This document shows positions 14,001 to 28,200 of a stretch of DNA of 64,000 bases, in pieces. The stretch comes from Nematostella vectensis. Lineage: Eukaryota; Cnidaria; Anthozoa; Actiniaria; Edwardsiidae. The notes under the pieces were generated by a model, which had not been told where the DNA came from, ran no database searches, and worked only from the letters and a program-made list of their open reading frames with translations. The stretch lies in the NCBI RefSeq assembly GCF_932526225.1, contig NC_064043.1, positions 2,191,501 to 2,255,500 of the forward strand, written 5' to 3'. Position 1 is the first letter of the stretch; each line of letters opens with the position of its first letter. Both the position numbers and the translations under genes were made by a program.

Positions 14001-17000
14001 ACCCATCAGACAGTTCAACGACAACAACTCTATCTATACCCTGTTCTTGTACAAATGTTTGTCCATTATTTACACAGGAACCCCGTGCTAACGACCCCTT
14101 CCCCATAAGAACAAGCTTCATACATTCGTTAATCAGGATATTCTTTTGGCCCTGTTAACAGGAATCTCTGTTTTTGAAACGTTTGTCAGATAACATTCGT
14201 TAATCAGGATATTCTGTTGGCCCTGTTAACAGGAATCTCTGTTTTGGAAACGTTTGTCAGATAACATTCGTTAATCAGGATATTCTTTTGGCCCGATTTA
14301 CAGGAATCTCTGTTTTTGAAACGTTTGTAATACAACATTTGTTAATCAGGATATTCTTTCGGCCCTGTTAACAGGAATCTCTGTTTTGAAACGTTTGTGA
14401 AAGGCGTTTGTACCAGTTACATGCTGGGTAAGCCCCTTTTATGATGACGTCAGGCCTTTCTGAAAATATGGCTTAAATAAACCAGTCATTATTCTCACTA
14501 GCGTGTTTACTTGTATGTAGTATTGGGCTACCTGTAGTAGCAGGGGGACTGGGGGCGTGTTTACTTGTACATACACAAGAGGCGAACCTAGAGTGATTAC
14601 AGACACCCGGGTTTCCTGAAGGTGGGTTCGTAGGCATAGGGGAAAAAACACTTTTTGGTGCCTTAGCTACGCGTCTGTGATAGTCATCTAATCCTGAGGC
14701 TTGGGTTTTGTCTGTGCAGCAATGCTGTCGAGATCACAGAGAGAAGCTTACTCTGCAAGACCTGATGATCATGCCCGTACAGAGGATCCCAAGATATGTG
14801 TTAATCCTCAAGGTACTGTTGACTTATGATAACTCCAGCCCTCGGTACTCCAACCTTGATGAGGTTGGTGCGTAAAAGAATTTTGGTCAGCCGTATTTCG
14901 TTTCTGTTTACATTTGAAATAACAGCGGTCGATCTGCAAGAGAAAAAATAATAATATGCATGATTGAAGGTGATACTTAATGCAATAGCCGACTGAATGT
15001 CTCTTACGTCTCAGCGTAAGCCAATGGAAAAAAGACTTTTCACAAATGATTTAGTTATGACTTTAGTGCAGTTTTCGTCATCCAATTTACCAGGACAGGG
15101 TCATGCTCTAACTTGGAACAACCCTGGGACTACGCCCAAGCTTTACCCTTCCACCTGGGACCACGCCCCCTGGGGTAACACTGTAGTTTTACACTCATCC
15201 TTTTATGGTCATTTGACCTTCCCTAACCTAAAATATATGTATTTTCCAACATGATTAAGGATATGATTAAGTATACGCCAACACACCATCCCTAACCTAA
15301 TATACATATATATGTATTTTTAATGACAGGATATGATTAAGCACACGCCAACAGACCATCCCGACCACGGCAGTCTGCAGCTCGCGATGGGTGAGATCAA
15401 GACCTTGGCCAACAGGATGAACATGCGAGAGAAGGAGGTGAACAAAGCTGAGAAGGACGCGGAGGACCTAAGGGCCATCGAGGCCTCTATAGAGGGCATT
15501 TCCGACGTGAGTAAAGCGATAGGCCATCTTTAACAGACTCGTGCCAGGCCGGAAAGAAAACGATTTAGGAGGCAGGCGCGCAGAGGGTTCTGGGGCGAGA
15601 CAGATATTTTTGATGACGCGCAATGCTTTTTCGGAAAGAATTCCATAATTTCTTGCGCGCCACACGCCGCTCAGCTTAATGCGACTGGGTACGAGTCTTT
15701 TCCTTTGACCCCATTTTTTTTTCTTTGACCAAATGTTTTTTTTTCTCAACAGCTTGTAATACCAGGCCGTTATTTCAAGCGAAAAGACCTCGCCGCAGAA
15801 GTGGTAAGCATCTACACCTGTGTACGCTTTTACAGCTCATACTTGACTTTCTCGGCAATCTTTATCTATTTTATTAGATACACGGAAAAAGGGTCCGGAC
15901 AACATTGCTAAAAGTCTTTCGCCCACCATGACATGGAATTTGAAGCTTTCACTAGTTTCTAATGTGAAAAAAGTATATGATAAATAACGGAGTGGTTAAA
16001 AATTATTTAAAAAAAAGAACTAGTCGTTTTGTTGTCTGGACCCTTCTCCGTTTGATCTGACCTGTTACTTGCTTTGCATTTTTTTATAAATTTTATACTA
16101 ATTGTGTATTTTTTTATTCAGCGAGGATCCATAACAAAGAAAGATCGCAGCCTCTTCTTATTCAATGACTTATTGGTTTGCGCCATCGTCAAGAGAAAAC
16201 CGAACGCACTTCGCAGGGGGTCTCTCAGCTTGTAAGTAATGGGCAATAAGTTCTCGCGCTTTCCATCGGGAAATGTAGTTAAGTTCCCGCGCTTTCCACC
16301 GGGAAATGTGGTAAAGGTTTTTAATGCCTTGCACCCACTTTCCTAGCATGGTCGTTGAGCACTGTGTCCCCAAACTTGTTTGACAGCGCAACAACCCACT
16401 CGACGAATCCTTCAATAAAGTTTATCGTAAATTAGTTTGGTTGAGGTTAAACATTGCCATGGTTTCCTACAGATTCTCGGGTCAGTCTGGCGCGGGAGCG
16501 GAGTTCAACAAGCACAAGCTGCTGTGGAAATTACCACTCGAATATATCGAGCTCTTAAGAAGTGAGTTGCTCCTCAACCATTAATCACCCTTCCCTTAGA
16601 GGCTAACTATGACCTTGAATCACCCTTCCCTTACAGACTAAGTATGACCTTGAATCACCCTTCCCTAAAAACTAACTATGAACTTGAATCACCCTTCCCT
16701 TAGAGGCTAACTATAACCTTGAATCGCCCTTCCCTTACAGACTAACTGTGACCCTGAATCACCCTTCCCTTACAGACTAACTATGACCTTGAATCACCCT
16801 TCCCTTACAGACAAAGTATGACCTTGAATCACCATTCCCTTACAGACTTAGTATGACCTTGAATCACCCTTCCCTTACAGACTAACTGTGACCTTGAATC
16901 ACCCTTCCCTTACAGACTAACTATGACCCTGAATCACCCTTCCCTTAGAGACTGACTATGACCTTGAATCACCCTTCCCTTACAGACTAACTATGACCTT

Positions 17001-20000
17001 GAATCACCCTTCCCTTACAGACTAAGTATGACCTTGAATCACCCTTCCCTTACAGACTAAGTATGACCTTGAATCACCCTTCCCTTAGAGAGTAACTATG
17101 ACCTTGAATCACCCTTCTCTTACAGACTAAGTATGACCCTGAATCACCCTTCCCTTAGAGACTGACTATGACCTTGAAACACCTTTCCCTTACAGACTAA
17201 CTATGACCTTGAATCACCCTTCCCTTACAGACTAAGTACGACCTTGAATCACCCTTCCCTTACAGACTAACTATGACCTTGAATCACCCTTCCCTTACAG
17301 ACTAACTATGACCTTGAATCACCCTTCTCTTACAGACTAAGTATGACCCTGAATCACCCTTCCCTTAGAGACTGACTATGACCTTGAATCACCCTTCCCT
17401 TACAGACTAACTGTGACCTTGAATCACCCTTCCCTTACAGACTAACTATGACCCTGAATCACCCTTCCCTTACAGACTAACTGTGACCTTGAGTCACCCT
17501 TCCCTTACAGACTAACTGTGACCTTGAATCACCCTTCCCTTACAAACTAACTGTGACCCTGAATCACCCTTCCCTTACAGACTAACTGTGACCTTGAGTC
17601 ACCCTTCCCTTACAGACTAACTGTGACCTTAAATCACCCTTTCCTTACAGACTAACTATGACCTTGAATCACCCTTCCATTACAGACTAAGTATGACCCT
17701 GAATCACCCTTCCCTTACAGACTAACTGTGACCCTGAATCACCCTTCCCTTACAGACTAACTGTGACCTTGAATCACCCTTCCCTTACAGACTAACTGTG
17801 ACCCTGAGTCACCCTTCCCTTACAGACTAACTATGACCCTGAATCACCCTTCCCTTACAGACTAACTATGACCCTGAATCACCCTTCCCTTAGAGACTGA
17901 CTATGACCTTGAATCACCCTTCCCTTACAGACTAACTGTGACCCTGTATCACCCTTCCCTTACAGACTAACTGTGACCCTGAATCACCCTTCCCTTAGAG
18001 ACTGACTATGACCTTGAATCACCCTTCCCTTAGAGACTGACTATGACCTTGAATCACCCTTCAATTAGAGACTAACTATGACCTTGAATCACCCTTCCCT
18101 TACAGACTAACTATGACCTTGAATCACCCTTCTCTTACAGACTAAGTATGACCCTGAATCACCCTTCGCTTAGAGACTGACTATGACCTTGAATCACCCT
18201 TCCCTTAATAACTAACTGTGACCCTGAATCACCCTTCCCTTACAGACTAACTGTGACCTTGAGTCACCCTTCCCTTACAGACTAATTGTGACCTTGAATC
18301 ACCCTTCCCTTAATAACTAACTGTGACCCTGAATCACCCTTCCCTTACAGACTAACTGTGACCTTGAGTCACCCTTCCCTTACAGACTAACTGTGACCTT
18401 AAATCACCCTTCCCTTACAGACTAACTATGACCTTGAATCACCCTTCCCTTACAGACTAAGTATGACCCTGAATCACCCTTGCCTTAGAGGCTAACTATG
18501 ACCTTGAATCACCCTTCCCTTACAGACTAACTGTGACCCTGAATCACCCTTCCCTTACAGACTAACTGTGACCTTGAATCACCCTTCCCTTAGAGACTAA
18601 CTATGACCTTGAATCACCCTTCCCTTACAGACTAAGTATGACCCTGAATCACCCTTCCCTTAGAGACTGACTATGACCTTGAATCACCCTTCCCTTACAG
18701 ACTAACTGTGACCTTGAATCACCCTTCCCTTACAGACTAACTATGACCTTGAATCACCCTTCCCTTAGAGACTAGCTATGACCTTGAATCACCCTTCCCT
18801 TAGAGACTAACTATGACCTTGAATCACCCTCCCCTTAGAGACTAACTGTGACCCTGAATCACCCTTCCCTTACAGACTAACTGTGACCTTGAATCACCCT
18901 TCCCTTACAGACTAACTGTGACCCTGAATCACCCTTCCCTTACAGACTAACTGTGACCTTGAATCACCCTTCCCTTACAGACTAACTAAGACCCTGAATC
19001 ACCCTTCCCTTACAGACTAACTGTGACCCTGAATCACCCTTCCCTTACAGACTAACTGTGACCCTGAATCACCCTTCCCTTACAGACTAACTGTGACCCT
19101 GAATCACCCTTCCCTTACAGACTAAGTATGACCTTGAATCACCCTTCCCTTACAGACTAACTATAACCTTGAATCACCCTTCCCTTACAGACTAACTATG
19201 ACCCTGAATCACCCTTCCCTTACAGACTAACTATGACCTTGAATCACCCTTCCCTTACAGACTAAGTATGACCTTGAATCACCCTTCCCTTAGAGACTAA
19301 CTATGACCTTGAATCACCCTTCTCTTACAGACTAAGTATGACCCTGAATCACCCTTCCCTTAGAGACTGACTATGACCTTGAAACACCCTTCCCTTACAG
19401 ACTAACTATGACCTTGAATCACCCTTCCCTTACAGACTAAGTATGACCTTGAATCACCCTTCCCTTATAGACTAACTATGACCTTGAATCACCCTTCCCT
19501 TACAGACTGACTATGACCTTGAATCACCCTTCTCTTACAGACTAAGTATGACCCTGAATCACCCTTCCCTTAGAGACTGACTATGACCTTGAATCACCCT
19601 TCCCTTACAGACTAACTGTGACCTTGAATCACCCTTCCCTTACAGACTAACTATGACCTTGAATCACCCTTCCCTTACAGACTAACTGTGACCTTGAGTC
19701 ACCCTTCCCTTACAGACTAACTGTGACCTTGAATCACCCTTCCCTTACAAACTAACTGTGACCCTGAATCACCCTTCCCTTACAGACTAACTGTGACCTT
19801 GAGTCACCCTTCCCTTACAGACTAACTGTGACCTTAAATCACCCTTTCCTTACAGACTAACTATGACCTTGAATCACCCTTCCATTACAGACTAAGTATG
19901 ACCCTGAATCACCCTTCCCTTACAGACTAACTGTGACCCTGAATCACCCTTTCCTTACAGACTAACTGTGACCTTGAATCACCCTTCCCTTACAGACTAA

Positions 20001-23000
20001 CTGTGACCCTGAATCACCCTTCCCTTACAGACTAACTATGACCTTGAATCACCCTTCCCTTACAGACTAAGTATGACCCTGAATCACCCTTCCCTTAGAG
20101 ACTGACTATGACCTTGAATCACCCTTCCCTTACAGACTAACTGTGACCCTGAATCACCCTTCCCTTACAGACTAACTGTGACCCTGAATCACCCTTCCCT
20201 TAGAGACTGACTATGACCTTGAATCACCCTTCCCTTAGAGACTGACTATGACCTTGAATCACCCTTCCCTTAGAGACTAACTATGACCTTGAATCACCCT
20301 TCCCTTACAGACTAACTATGACCTTGAATCACCCTTCCTTTACAGACTAAGTATGACCCTGAATCACCCTTCCCTTAGAGACTGACTATGACCTTGAATC
20401 ACCCTTCCCTTACAGACTAACTGTGACCCTGAATCACCCTTCCCTTACAGACTAACTGTGACCTTGAATCACCCTTCCCTTACAGACTAACTGTGACCTT
20501 GAGTCACCCTTCCCTTACAGACTAACTGTGACCTTGAATCACCCTTCCCTTAATAACTAACTGTGACCCTGAATCACCCTTCCCTTACAGACTAACTGTG
20601 ACCTTGAGTCACCCTTCCCTTACAGACTAACTGTGACCTTAAATCACCCTTCCCTTACAGACTAACTATGACCTTGAATCACCCTTCCCTTACAGACTAA
20701 GTATGACCCTGAATCACCCTTGCCTTAGAGGCTAACTATGACCTTGAATCACCCTTCCCTTACAGACTAACTGTGACCCTGAATCACCCTTCCCTAACAG
20801 ACTAACTGTGACCTTGAATCACCCTTCCCTTAGAGACTAACTATGACCTTGAATCACCCTTCCCTTACAGACTAAGTATGACCCTGAATCACCCTTCCCT
20901 TAGAGACTGACTATGACCTTGAATCACCCTTCCCTTACAGACTAACTGTGACCTTGAATCACCCTTCCCTTACAGACTAACTGTGACCTTGAATCACCCT
21001 TCCCTTACAGACTAACTATGACCTTGAATCACCCTTCCCTTAGAGACTAACTATGACCTTGAATCACCCTTCCCTTACAGACTAACTATGACCTTGAATC
21101 ACCCTTCCCTTAGAGACTAACTGTGACCCTGAATCACCCTTCCCTTACAGACTAACTGTGACCTTGAATCACCCTTCCCTTACAGACTAACTGTGACCCT
21201 GAATCACCCTTCCCTTACAGACTAACTGTGACCTTGAATCACCCTTCCCTTACAGACTAACTGTGACCTTGAATCACCCTTCCCTTACAGACTAACTGTG
21301 ACCCTGAATCACCCTTCCCTTACAGACTAACTGTGACCCTGAATCACCCTTCTCTTACAGACTAACTGTGACCCTGAATCACCCTTCCCTTACAGACTAA
21401 GTATGACCTTGAATCACCCTTCCCTTACAGACTAACTATGACCTTGAATCACCCTTCCCTTACAGACTAACTATGACCCTGAATCACCCTTCCCTTACAG
21501 ACTAACTATGACCTTGAATCACCCTTCCCTTACAGACTAAGTATGACCTTGAATCACCCTTCCCTTACAGACTAACTATGACCTTGAATCACCCTTCCCT
21601 TACAGACTAACTGTGACCTTGAATCTCCCTTCCCTTACAGACTAACTGTGACCTTGAATCACCCTTCCCTTACAAACTAACTGTGACCCTGAATCACCCT
21701 TTCCTTACAGACTAACTGTGACCCTGAATCACCCTTCCCTTACAGACTAACTGTGACCTTGAATCTCCCTTCCCTTAGAAACTAAGTATGACCTTGAATC
21801 ACCCTTCCCTTAGAGACTAACTGTGACCCTGAATCACCCTTCCCTTACAGACTAACTGTGACCTTGAATCTCCCTTCCCTTACAGACTAACTGTGACCTT
21901 GAATCACCCTTCCCTTACAAACTAACTGTGACCCTGAATCACCCTTCCCTTACAGACTAACTGTGACCCTAAATCACCCTTCCCTTACAGACTAACTGTG
22001 ACCTTGAATCTCCCTTCCCTTAGAAACTAAGTATGACCCTGAATCTCCCTTCTCTTACAGACTTAGTATGACCTTGAATATCCCTATCCTTATAGAGACT
22101 GATTAAGCATATCCTCAGAGACTAACTGTGTGGTATTGGTCGATCCTTCAATATGAGATGGTCCACGTGAGGGTGGCGCCAATGTGGGGGTGGGGGGGGG
22201 GGGTAGTGCGCACACCATAGGTACGCACCTATATGTACCTGAACCCTGCGAGTTCAGAGAGCTTGAGTTACTGTAGTGATGTACTGATATCTTGTGACAG
22301 GTTCCCCTGAAGTGCAGAGAAGAAACAGCCTAGAGAGAGAGCTTGAGCGACTTGATAACGACATGTCTTTGCTGAGTCAGATCAGTGCACTCTCAGACAC
22401 TTTGAACATTAGTCACCAGGTGAGAAACATTTTAGGCGAAGCTTCCTTTTCTCGGGTATCTGGGCTTCCTGTGGTCGGGGAGGGACAAGGCATAATGGGC
22501 TTCCTGTGGTCGGGGAGGGACAAGGCATAATGGGCTCTCTGTGGTAGGGAAGGGACAAGGCATAATGGGCTTCCTGTGGTAGGGAAGGGGCAAGGTATAC
22601 ATATCAAGAAAATTTAGCCAAAAATTGTCGTTTTTGCCAAACGAGTTCACTTCCATATAAGGATACTAACATCTTCCTTATTTGGAAAAACTGCATGATT
22701 CTTGTCATTTTAAAGGTTGCCGTACCGCAGGGGCTTCGTAAACATTATGACTTGTAATCAGAAGAAAAAACATTGACTGTGACCATCTTTGGTCAATTGA
22801 GAAAGTATCTGAAAAGAAACTAAGAGTCCTCGTTTTCTTCATATGATACTCAGATACTTTCAGGACCGCCTCTCCATCATATGACAAGTTCGAATTCAAC
22901 ATTCCAAGGGTTTGTGGACCTCGTTTTGGTGACATTGATGGCTAAACTCAGCCTAGTTTTGTCATCGGCTATTTTATGAATATTGCGCTATCAAAAATTA

Positions 23001-25220
23001 AAAGCAAGCTTATTATAGTAATACTTTGACAACAGGTTAATAGTTTACCTGGTTATTACTGAAGTATATAGTAAATCTATTGCGACCTTTTTCAGCTCTT
23101 TTGGTTCATCTGCAATGAACACATCGAACAAATAACGCGCGCTCGTGCACACAACTGTGTTGGTGTTTCAGTAAACAGATAACGCGCGCTTTTGCGCAGA
23201 ACTGTGTTGGTGTTTCAGTAAACAGATAATGCGCGCTTTTGCGCAGAACTGTGTTGGTGTTTCAGTAAACAGATAACGCGCGCTTTTGCGCAGAACTGTG
23301 TTGGTGTTTCAGTAAACAGATAACGCGCGCTTTTGCGCAGAACTGTGTTGGTGTTTCAGTAAACAGATAATGCGCGCTTTTGCGCAGAACTGTGTTGGTG
23401 TTTCAGTAAACAGATAACGCGCGCTTTTGCGCAGAACTGTGTTGGTGTTTCAGTAAACAGATAACGCGCGCTTTTGCGCAGAACTGTGTTGGTGTTTCAG
23501 TAAACAGATAATGCGCGCTTTTGCGCAGAACTGTGTTGGTGTTTCAGTAAACAGATAACGCGCGCTTTTGCGCAGAACTGTGTTGGTGTTTCAGTAAACA
23601 GATAATGCGCGCTTTTGCGCAGAACTGTGTTGGTGTTTCAGTAAACAGATAACGCGCGCTTTTGCGCAGAATTGTGTTGGTGTTTCAGTAAACAGATAAC
23701 GTGCGCTTTTGCGCAGAACTGTGTTGGTGTTTCAGTAAACAGATAACGCGCGCTTTTGCGCAGAACTGTGTTGGTGTTTCAGTAAACAGATAATGCGCGC
23801 TTTTGCGCAGGACTGTGTTGGTGTTTCAGTAAACAGATAACGTGCGCTTTTGCGCAGAACTGTGTTGGTGTTTCAGGAAACAGATAACGTGCGCTTTTGC
23901 GCAGAACTGTGTTGGTGTTTCAGTAAACAGATAACGCGCGCTTTTGCGCAGAACTGTGTTGGTGTTTCAGTAAACAGATAACGCGCGCTTTTGCGCAGAA
24001 CTGTGTTGGTGTTTCAGTAAACAGATAACGTGCGCTTTTGCGCAGAACTGTGTTGGTGTTTCAGTAAACAGATAACGCGCGCTTTTGCGCAGAACTGTGT
24101 TGGTGTTTCAGTAAACAGATAACGTGCGCTTTTGCGCAGAACTGTGTTGGTGTTTCAGTAAACAGATAATGCGCGCTTTTGCGCAGAATTGTGTTGGTGT
24201 TTCAGTAAACAGATAACGCGCGCTTTTGCGCAGAACTGTGTTGGTGTTTCAGTAAACAGATAATGCGCGCTTTTGCGCAGAACTGTGTTGGTGTTTCAGT
24301 AAACAAATAACGCGCGCTTTTGCGCAGAATTGTGTTGGTGTTTCAGTAAACAGATAACGCGCGCTTTTGCGCAGAACTGTGTTGGTGTTTCAGTAAACAG
24401 ATAATGCGCGCTTTTGCGCAGAACTGTGTTGGTGTTTCAGTAAACAGATAATGCGCGCTTTTGCGCAGAACTGTGTTGGTGTTTCAGTAAACAGATAACG
24501 TGCGCTCGTGCAGAACTGGGTTGGATAACAAATGGTGTTTTCGCGGATCGTTTCAGATGCTAGACTCTTCAATCCGGGAACTTATGAATGACGTCAGCCG
24601 GCAAATCGCTGAGAGACAGGTTCCGGTTCAACAGTCTCTCTCGGCCAAACTAGAGCTGCAGGCGCAGACAGAGTAAGTGTAATAAACGGGCCCGCTGTGT
24701 TCAATAGATATGCAATTAATTATCATATCTTATAATTAGAAGTCGTGATAAGACGGGCCGCATTTCCAATATCTGTTAAACAAATCTTAATCAGCTTTCA
24801 TGGTTTAGAAAAAAAGCACAAGAGAAAAAGAATATCGGAATGTTTTTGAGACAACGATGAAACACACAGCGGGGCTTGAAGCAGATTATGGACCGATTCT
24901 GCTGCCCACGGAACGCAGGTAATAAGATGCTTTTTGTCATTTTACAGAGAAGGTCCTGAGACGTTTACATTCCTCTTGCTTGATGCGGAGATCAAGAATT
25001 CTTGGGAGTCAGACTTTATGAACGCGAGGAAGGAGTTAGGTGAGTAGAACAAACAGTTAAGCAGATATTTTTTGTTCTGCAGTATAGCTACATGCATGCC
25101 TCTTGAGGGCCGACGTTTGTTATAAAATGAAGGACGGAGGACCCCCGCCCCCCTTGTCCGTCATTTTATAAGAATTGTACGGGAGCTAAAATTATTTACT
25201 AATTTACCTCTCTCCATATG

Positions 25221-25260
<40 letters not shown>

Positions 25261-28200
25261 GTGTGCCCCCTCCTAGGGAAACCCTGAGAGTCACCCCTGC
25301 TGTTTGGTTTATATTCACTTTCCTGTTTCTCACCAACTAGCACACGCTAAGGACACGTTCCCCCCGGAGTTTCAACAGCCAATACCGATCACGAAAACTC
25401 GTAGCGGAATGCAGGTAAAGACTACTTATTCTGCGAGAAACACTAACTTCTTTTGCGTAAGTTTGTTCCACCTTGAATAATGTTCGCCAAAGAATGCCTG
25501 AAGTAAACATAGTTAAAAGGGCAGTTATTCTCTAATACGAAGTTGATATCTCACACGTTTTCGACCCGTTTACGTCTAGGAATAGGAGTGGTAGTGATTG
25601 TGTATTGTTAGAAGTAGAAGTGATAGTGATTGTGTATCGTGTTTCTTCGTAAGCTAACGTGCCCTGGTCGTGTTTCTTTTGTTAGTTCACGTGCTCTGAT
25701 CGTGTTTTCCTCGTTAGCTAGCGTGCTCTGACCGTGTTTCTCTCGTCAGTTCACGTGCTCTTGATCTGTTTTGTTTTTGTGTTCACGTGCTCTGATCGTG
25801 TTTCTCTCGTTAGTTCACGTGCTCGTCACCAAGCCTTGTGCCGCACATGTTGGACCGTGGAAACCACTGCGGGTCAGGTGACGTGTGGGTGTGTAACAGC
25901 GATGGATATGTCGGCCAAGTCTGCATCTTATCTATGGGCGAGAATATCCAGGTAAATGAACCACTTGTTTGTCGGTCTTTTGTGGAATACAGTAGCGAGT
26001 ATCCTATGACCTCACCTCTTCTAAACACACTCTCCCTCCATCTCCACCACTGAGTGAAGGTTGCCTATGTAGCGATGACCAATCCCCCCCCTCTCAAAAC
26101 CACCAAACACACCCAACCCCCCCCCCCCCCCCACAACACCACCAAACACACCCTTACCCAAACTTCCTTTTTGTTCGTCCGTTCCTGCCTGCTGTTTATC
26201 AAGGGATGTGTACCGTGAGCTGTAAAATAAAATAGTGTTTCGAATGAATGAATGAAAAAATGAATAAATGAATGAATGATAAAATGAATGAGTGAATGAC
26301 TGAATGAACACTTCTCACTATTAAACCCAGTCTCCTCCTAGCCAGTCGTTTCGTTCTCCATGCTTTTTTTACGAATCCCTTATATCTCACTGGTAATCTG
26401 TTTTATCATTTAACCGTTGTAGTTGGAATAACCTTTCTCTTGAGTGATGTGCGAGTAATAAGTAATCACTTCACTTCACCCTACTGCACCTCTTTTCTTT
26501 TTAGCCAATCGCTTCGTTGTCCGTGTGTTCTTCACGAATCCTGTGCATCTCACCGGTGCCTGGGGCGAGACTGATCGGACTAGAGACTATTCACCCGGAC
26601 GCGGACAGCAAATCGGACACTAGGTCACTTGGCGAGTCGTCCTCGTACAAGGTGCCGAGCACGAAGAGTACGGATTACGAGGACGAAGATGACGTTCGCA
26701 GCGCGCAGGTAGGTTTCAATGACATCCTTCGCGCATCTTGTTTGCGTACATGATATTACGTTTCCGGCGAGGCACGGGGGTTAAAACCCGTGAATCTAAG
26801 ATTGTAAATTTCCAGATCCAAAAACCCTGCGAGCCAAGAATATCCGTCCTGAAATGTTAACTAAATACTTGGGGATGGGAGGAGGTCCCTAAAACCCCAC
26901 CCTTGGTCTGAATAAAAATGTATGTGACTATTCCCGTCTTCTTGCTTTGGGGTAAAACTCACCTATTTGTACTTTTGTAGACCATCATAGCATTTGATAG
27001 CAGCTCAGAGGACGAAGATGGGCTTGGCAACGATAGCTTCATGGAAGGTAAATTCGGCTCGGGATCGCCGATGTTCGACGGCCGACTCAGCCCCGAAGGA
27101 AGCAGCCTCGGGACCATCGACGGAGAAATGGAGAGCAGCGACGACGACGAGTCGGTTTCCGACGAGAATGCTTCGAGCGATGACGATGATAAGCGGAAGC
27201 ATGGTCGTAAGCACATCGGTAAAAGTCGGAACCTCGACTCAGGGACTGTTCCAGTGCCGGGGGCGGAGGACAAGCTGAGCGACATTGTTCCGTTTGAGGC
27301 TGAAGAGGGCTCGACCGTCTGGCTCGGCACAGAGGATGGAAGGTAATAGGCGTATAGCGCATAAAGTTTGGTTTTCACTAGCGTCGCAACTCAAGTGAAC
27401 GCTGATGGAACGCTTGTTGAGATGGGTGCTGAAGCAGTCGCTTTTTTATTGCTTCATTTGAAAAACGTTCGTTTGAGCGTAGCAAATAAGAGCGCAACAG
27501 GGATTACCTTGTGTTATCCTTCTGAGCTGCAGTGAAAACCACCATATGGCGCATTGCTCACATCCCACTCTTGCTCGTGGGATGAATAACAGCATTATGT
27601 GTTGTGTATTATTTCCTAGTATATACGTCTACCCGATACAGGACATTCAGCAAATAACAGCATTATTTGTTGTGCATTATTCACTAGTATATACGTCTAC
27701 ACAATACAGGACATTCAGCAAATAACAGCATTATTTGTTGTGCATTATTTCCTAGTATATACGTCTACCCAATACAGGACATTCAGCAAATAACAGCATT
27801 ATGTGTTGTGTATTATTTCCTAGTATACACGTCTACCCAATACAGGACATTCAGCAAATAACAGCATTATTTGTTGTGCATTATTCACTAGTATATACGT
27901 CTACCCAATACAGGACATTCAACAAATAACAGCATTATTTGTTGTGCATTATTTCCTAGTATATACGTCTACCCAATACAGGACATTCAGCAAATAACAG
28001 CATTATGTGTTGTGTATTATTTCCTAGTATACACGTCTACCCAATACAGGACATTCAGCAAATAACAGCATTATTTGTTGTGCATTATTTCCTAGTATAT
28101 ACGTCTACCCAATACAGGACATTCAGCAAATAACAGCATTATGTGTTGTGTATTATTTCCTAGTATACACGTCTACCCAATACAGGACATTCAGCAAATA

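Noticed and set aside
26021-26390. Small antisense frames in intron 15
   Set aside because: They are translations of poly-C and AATG microsatellites.
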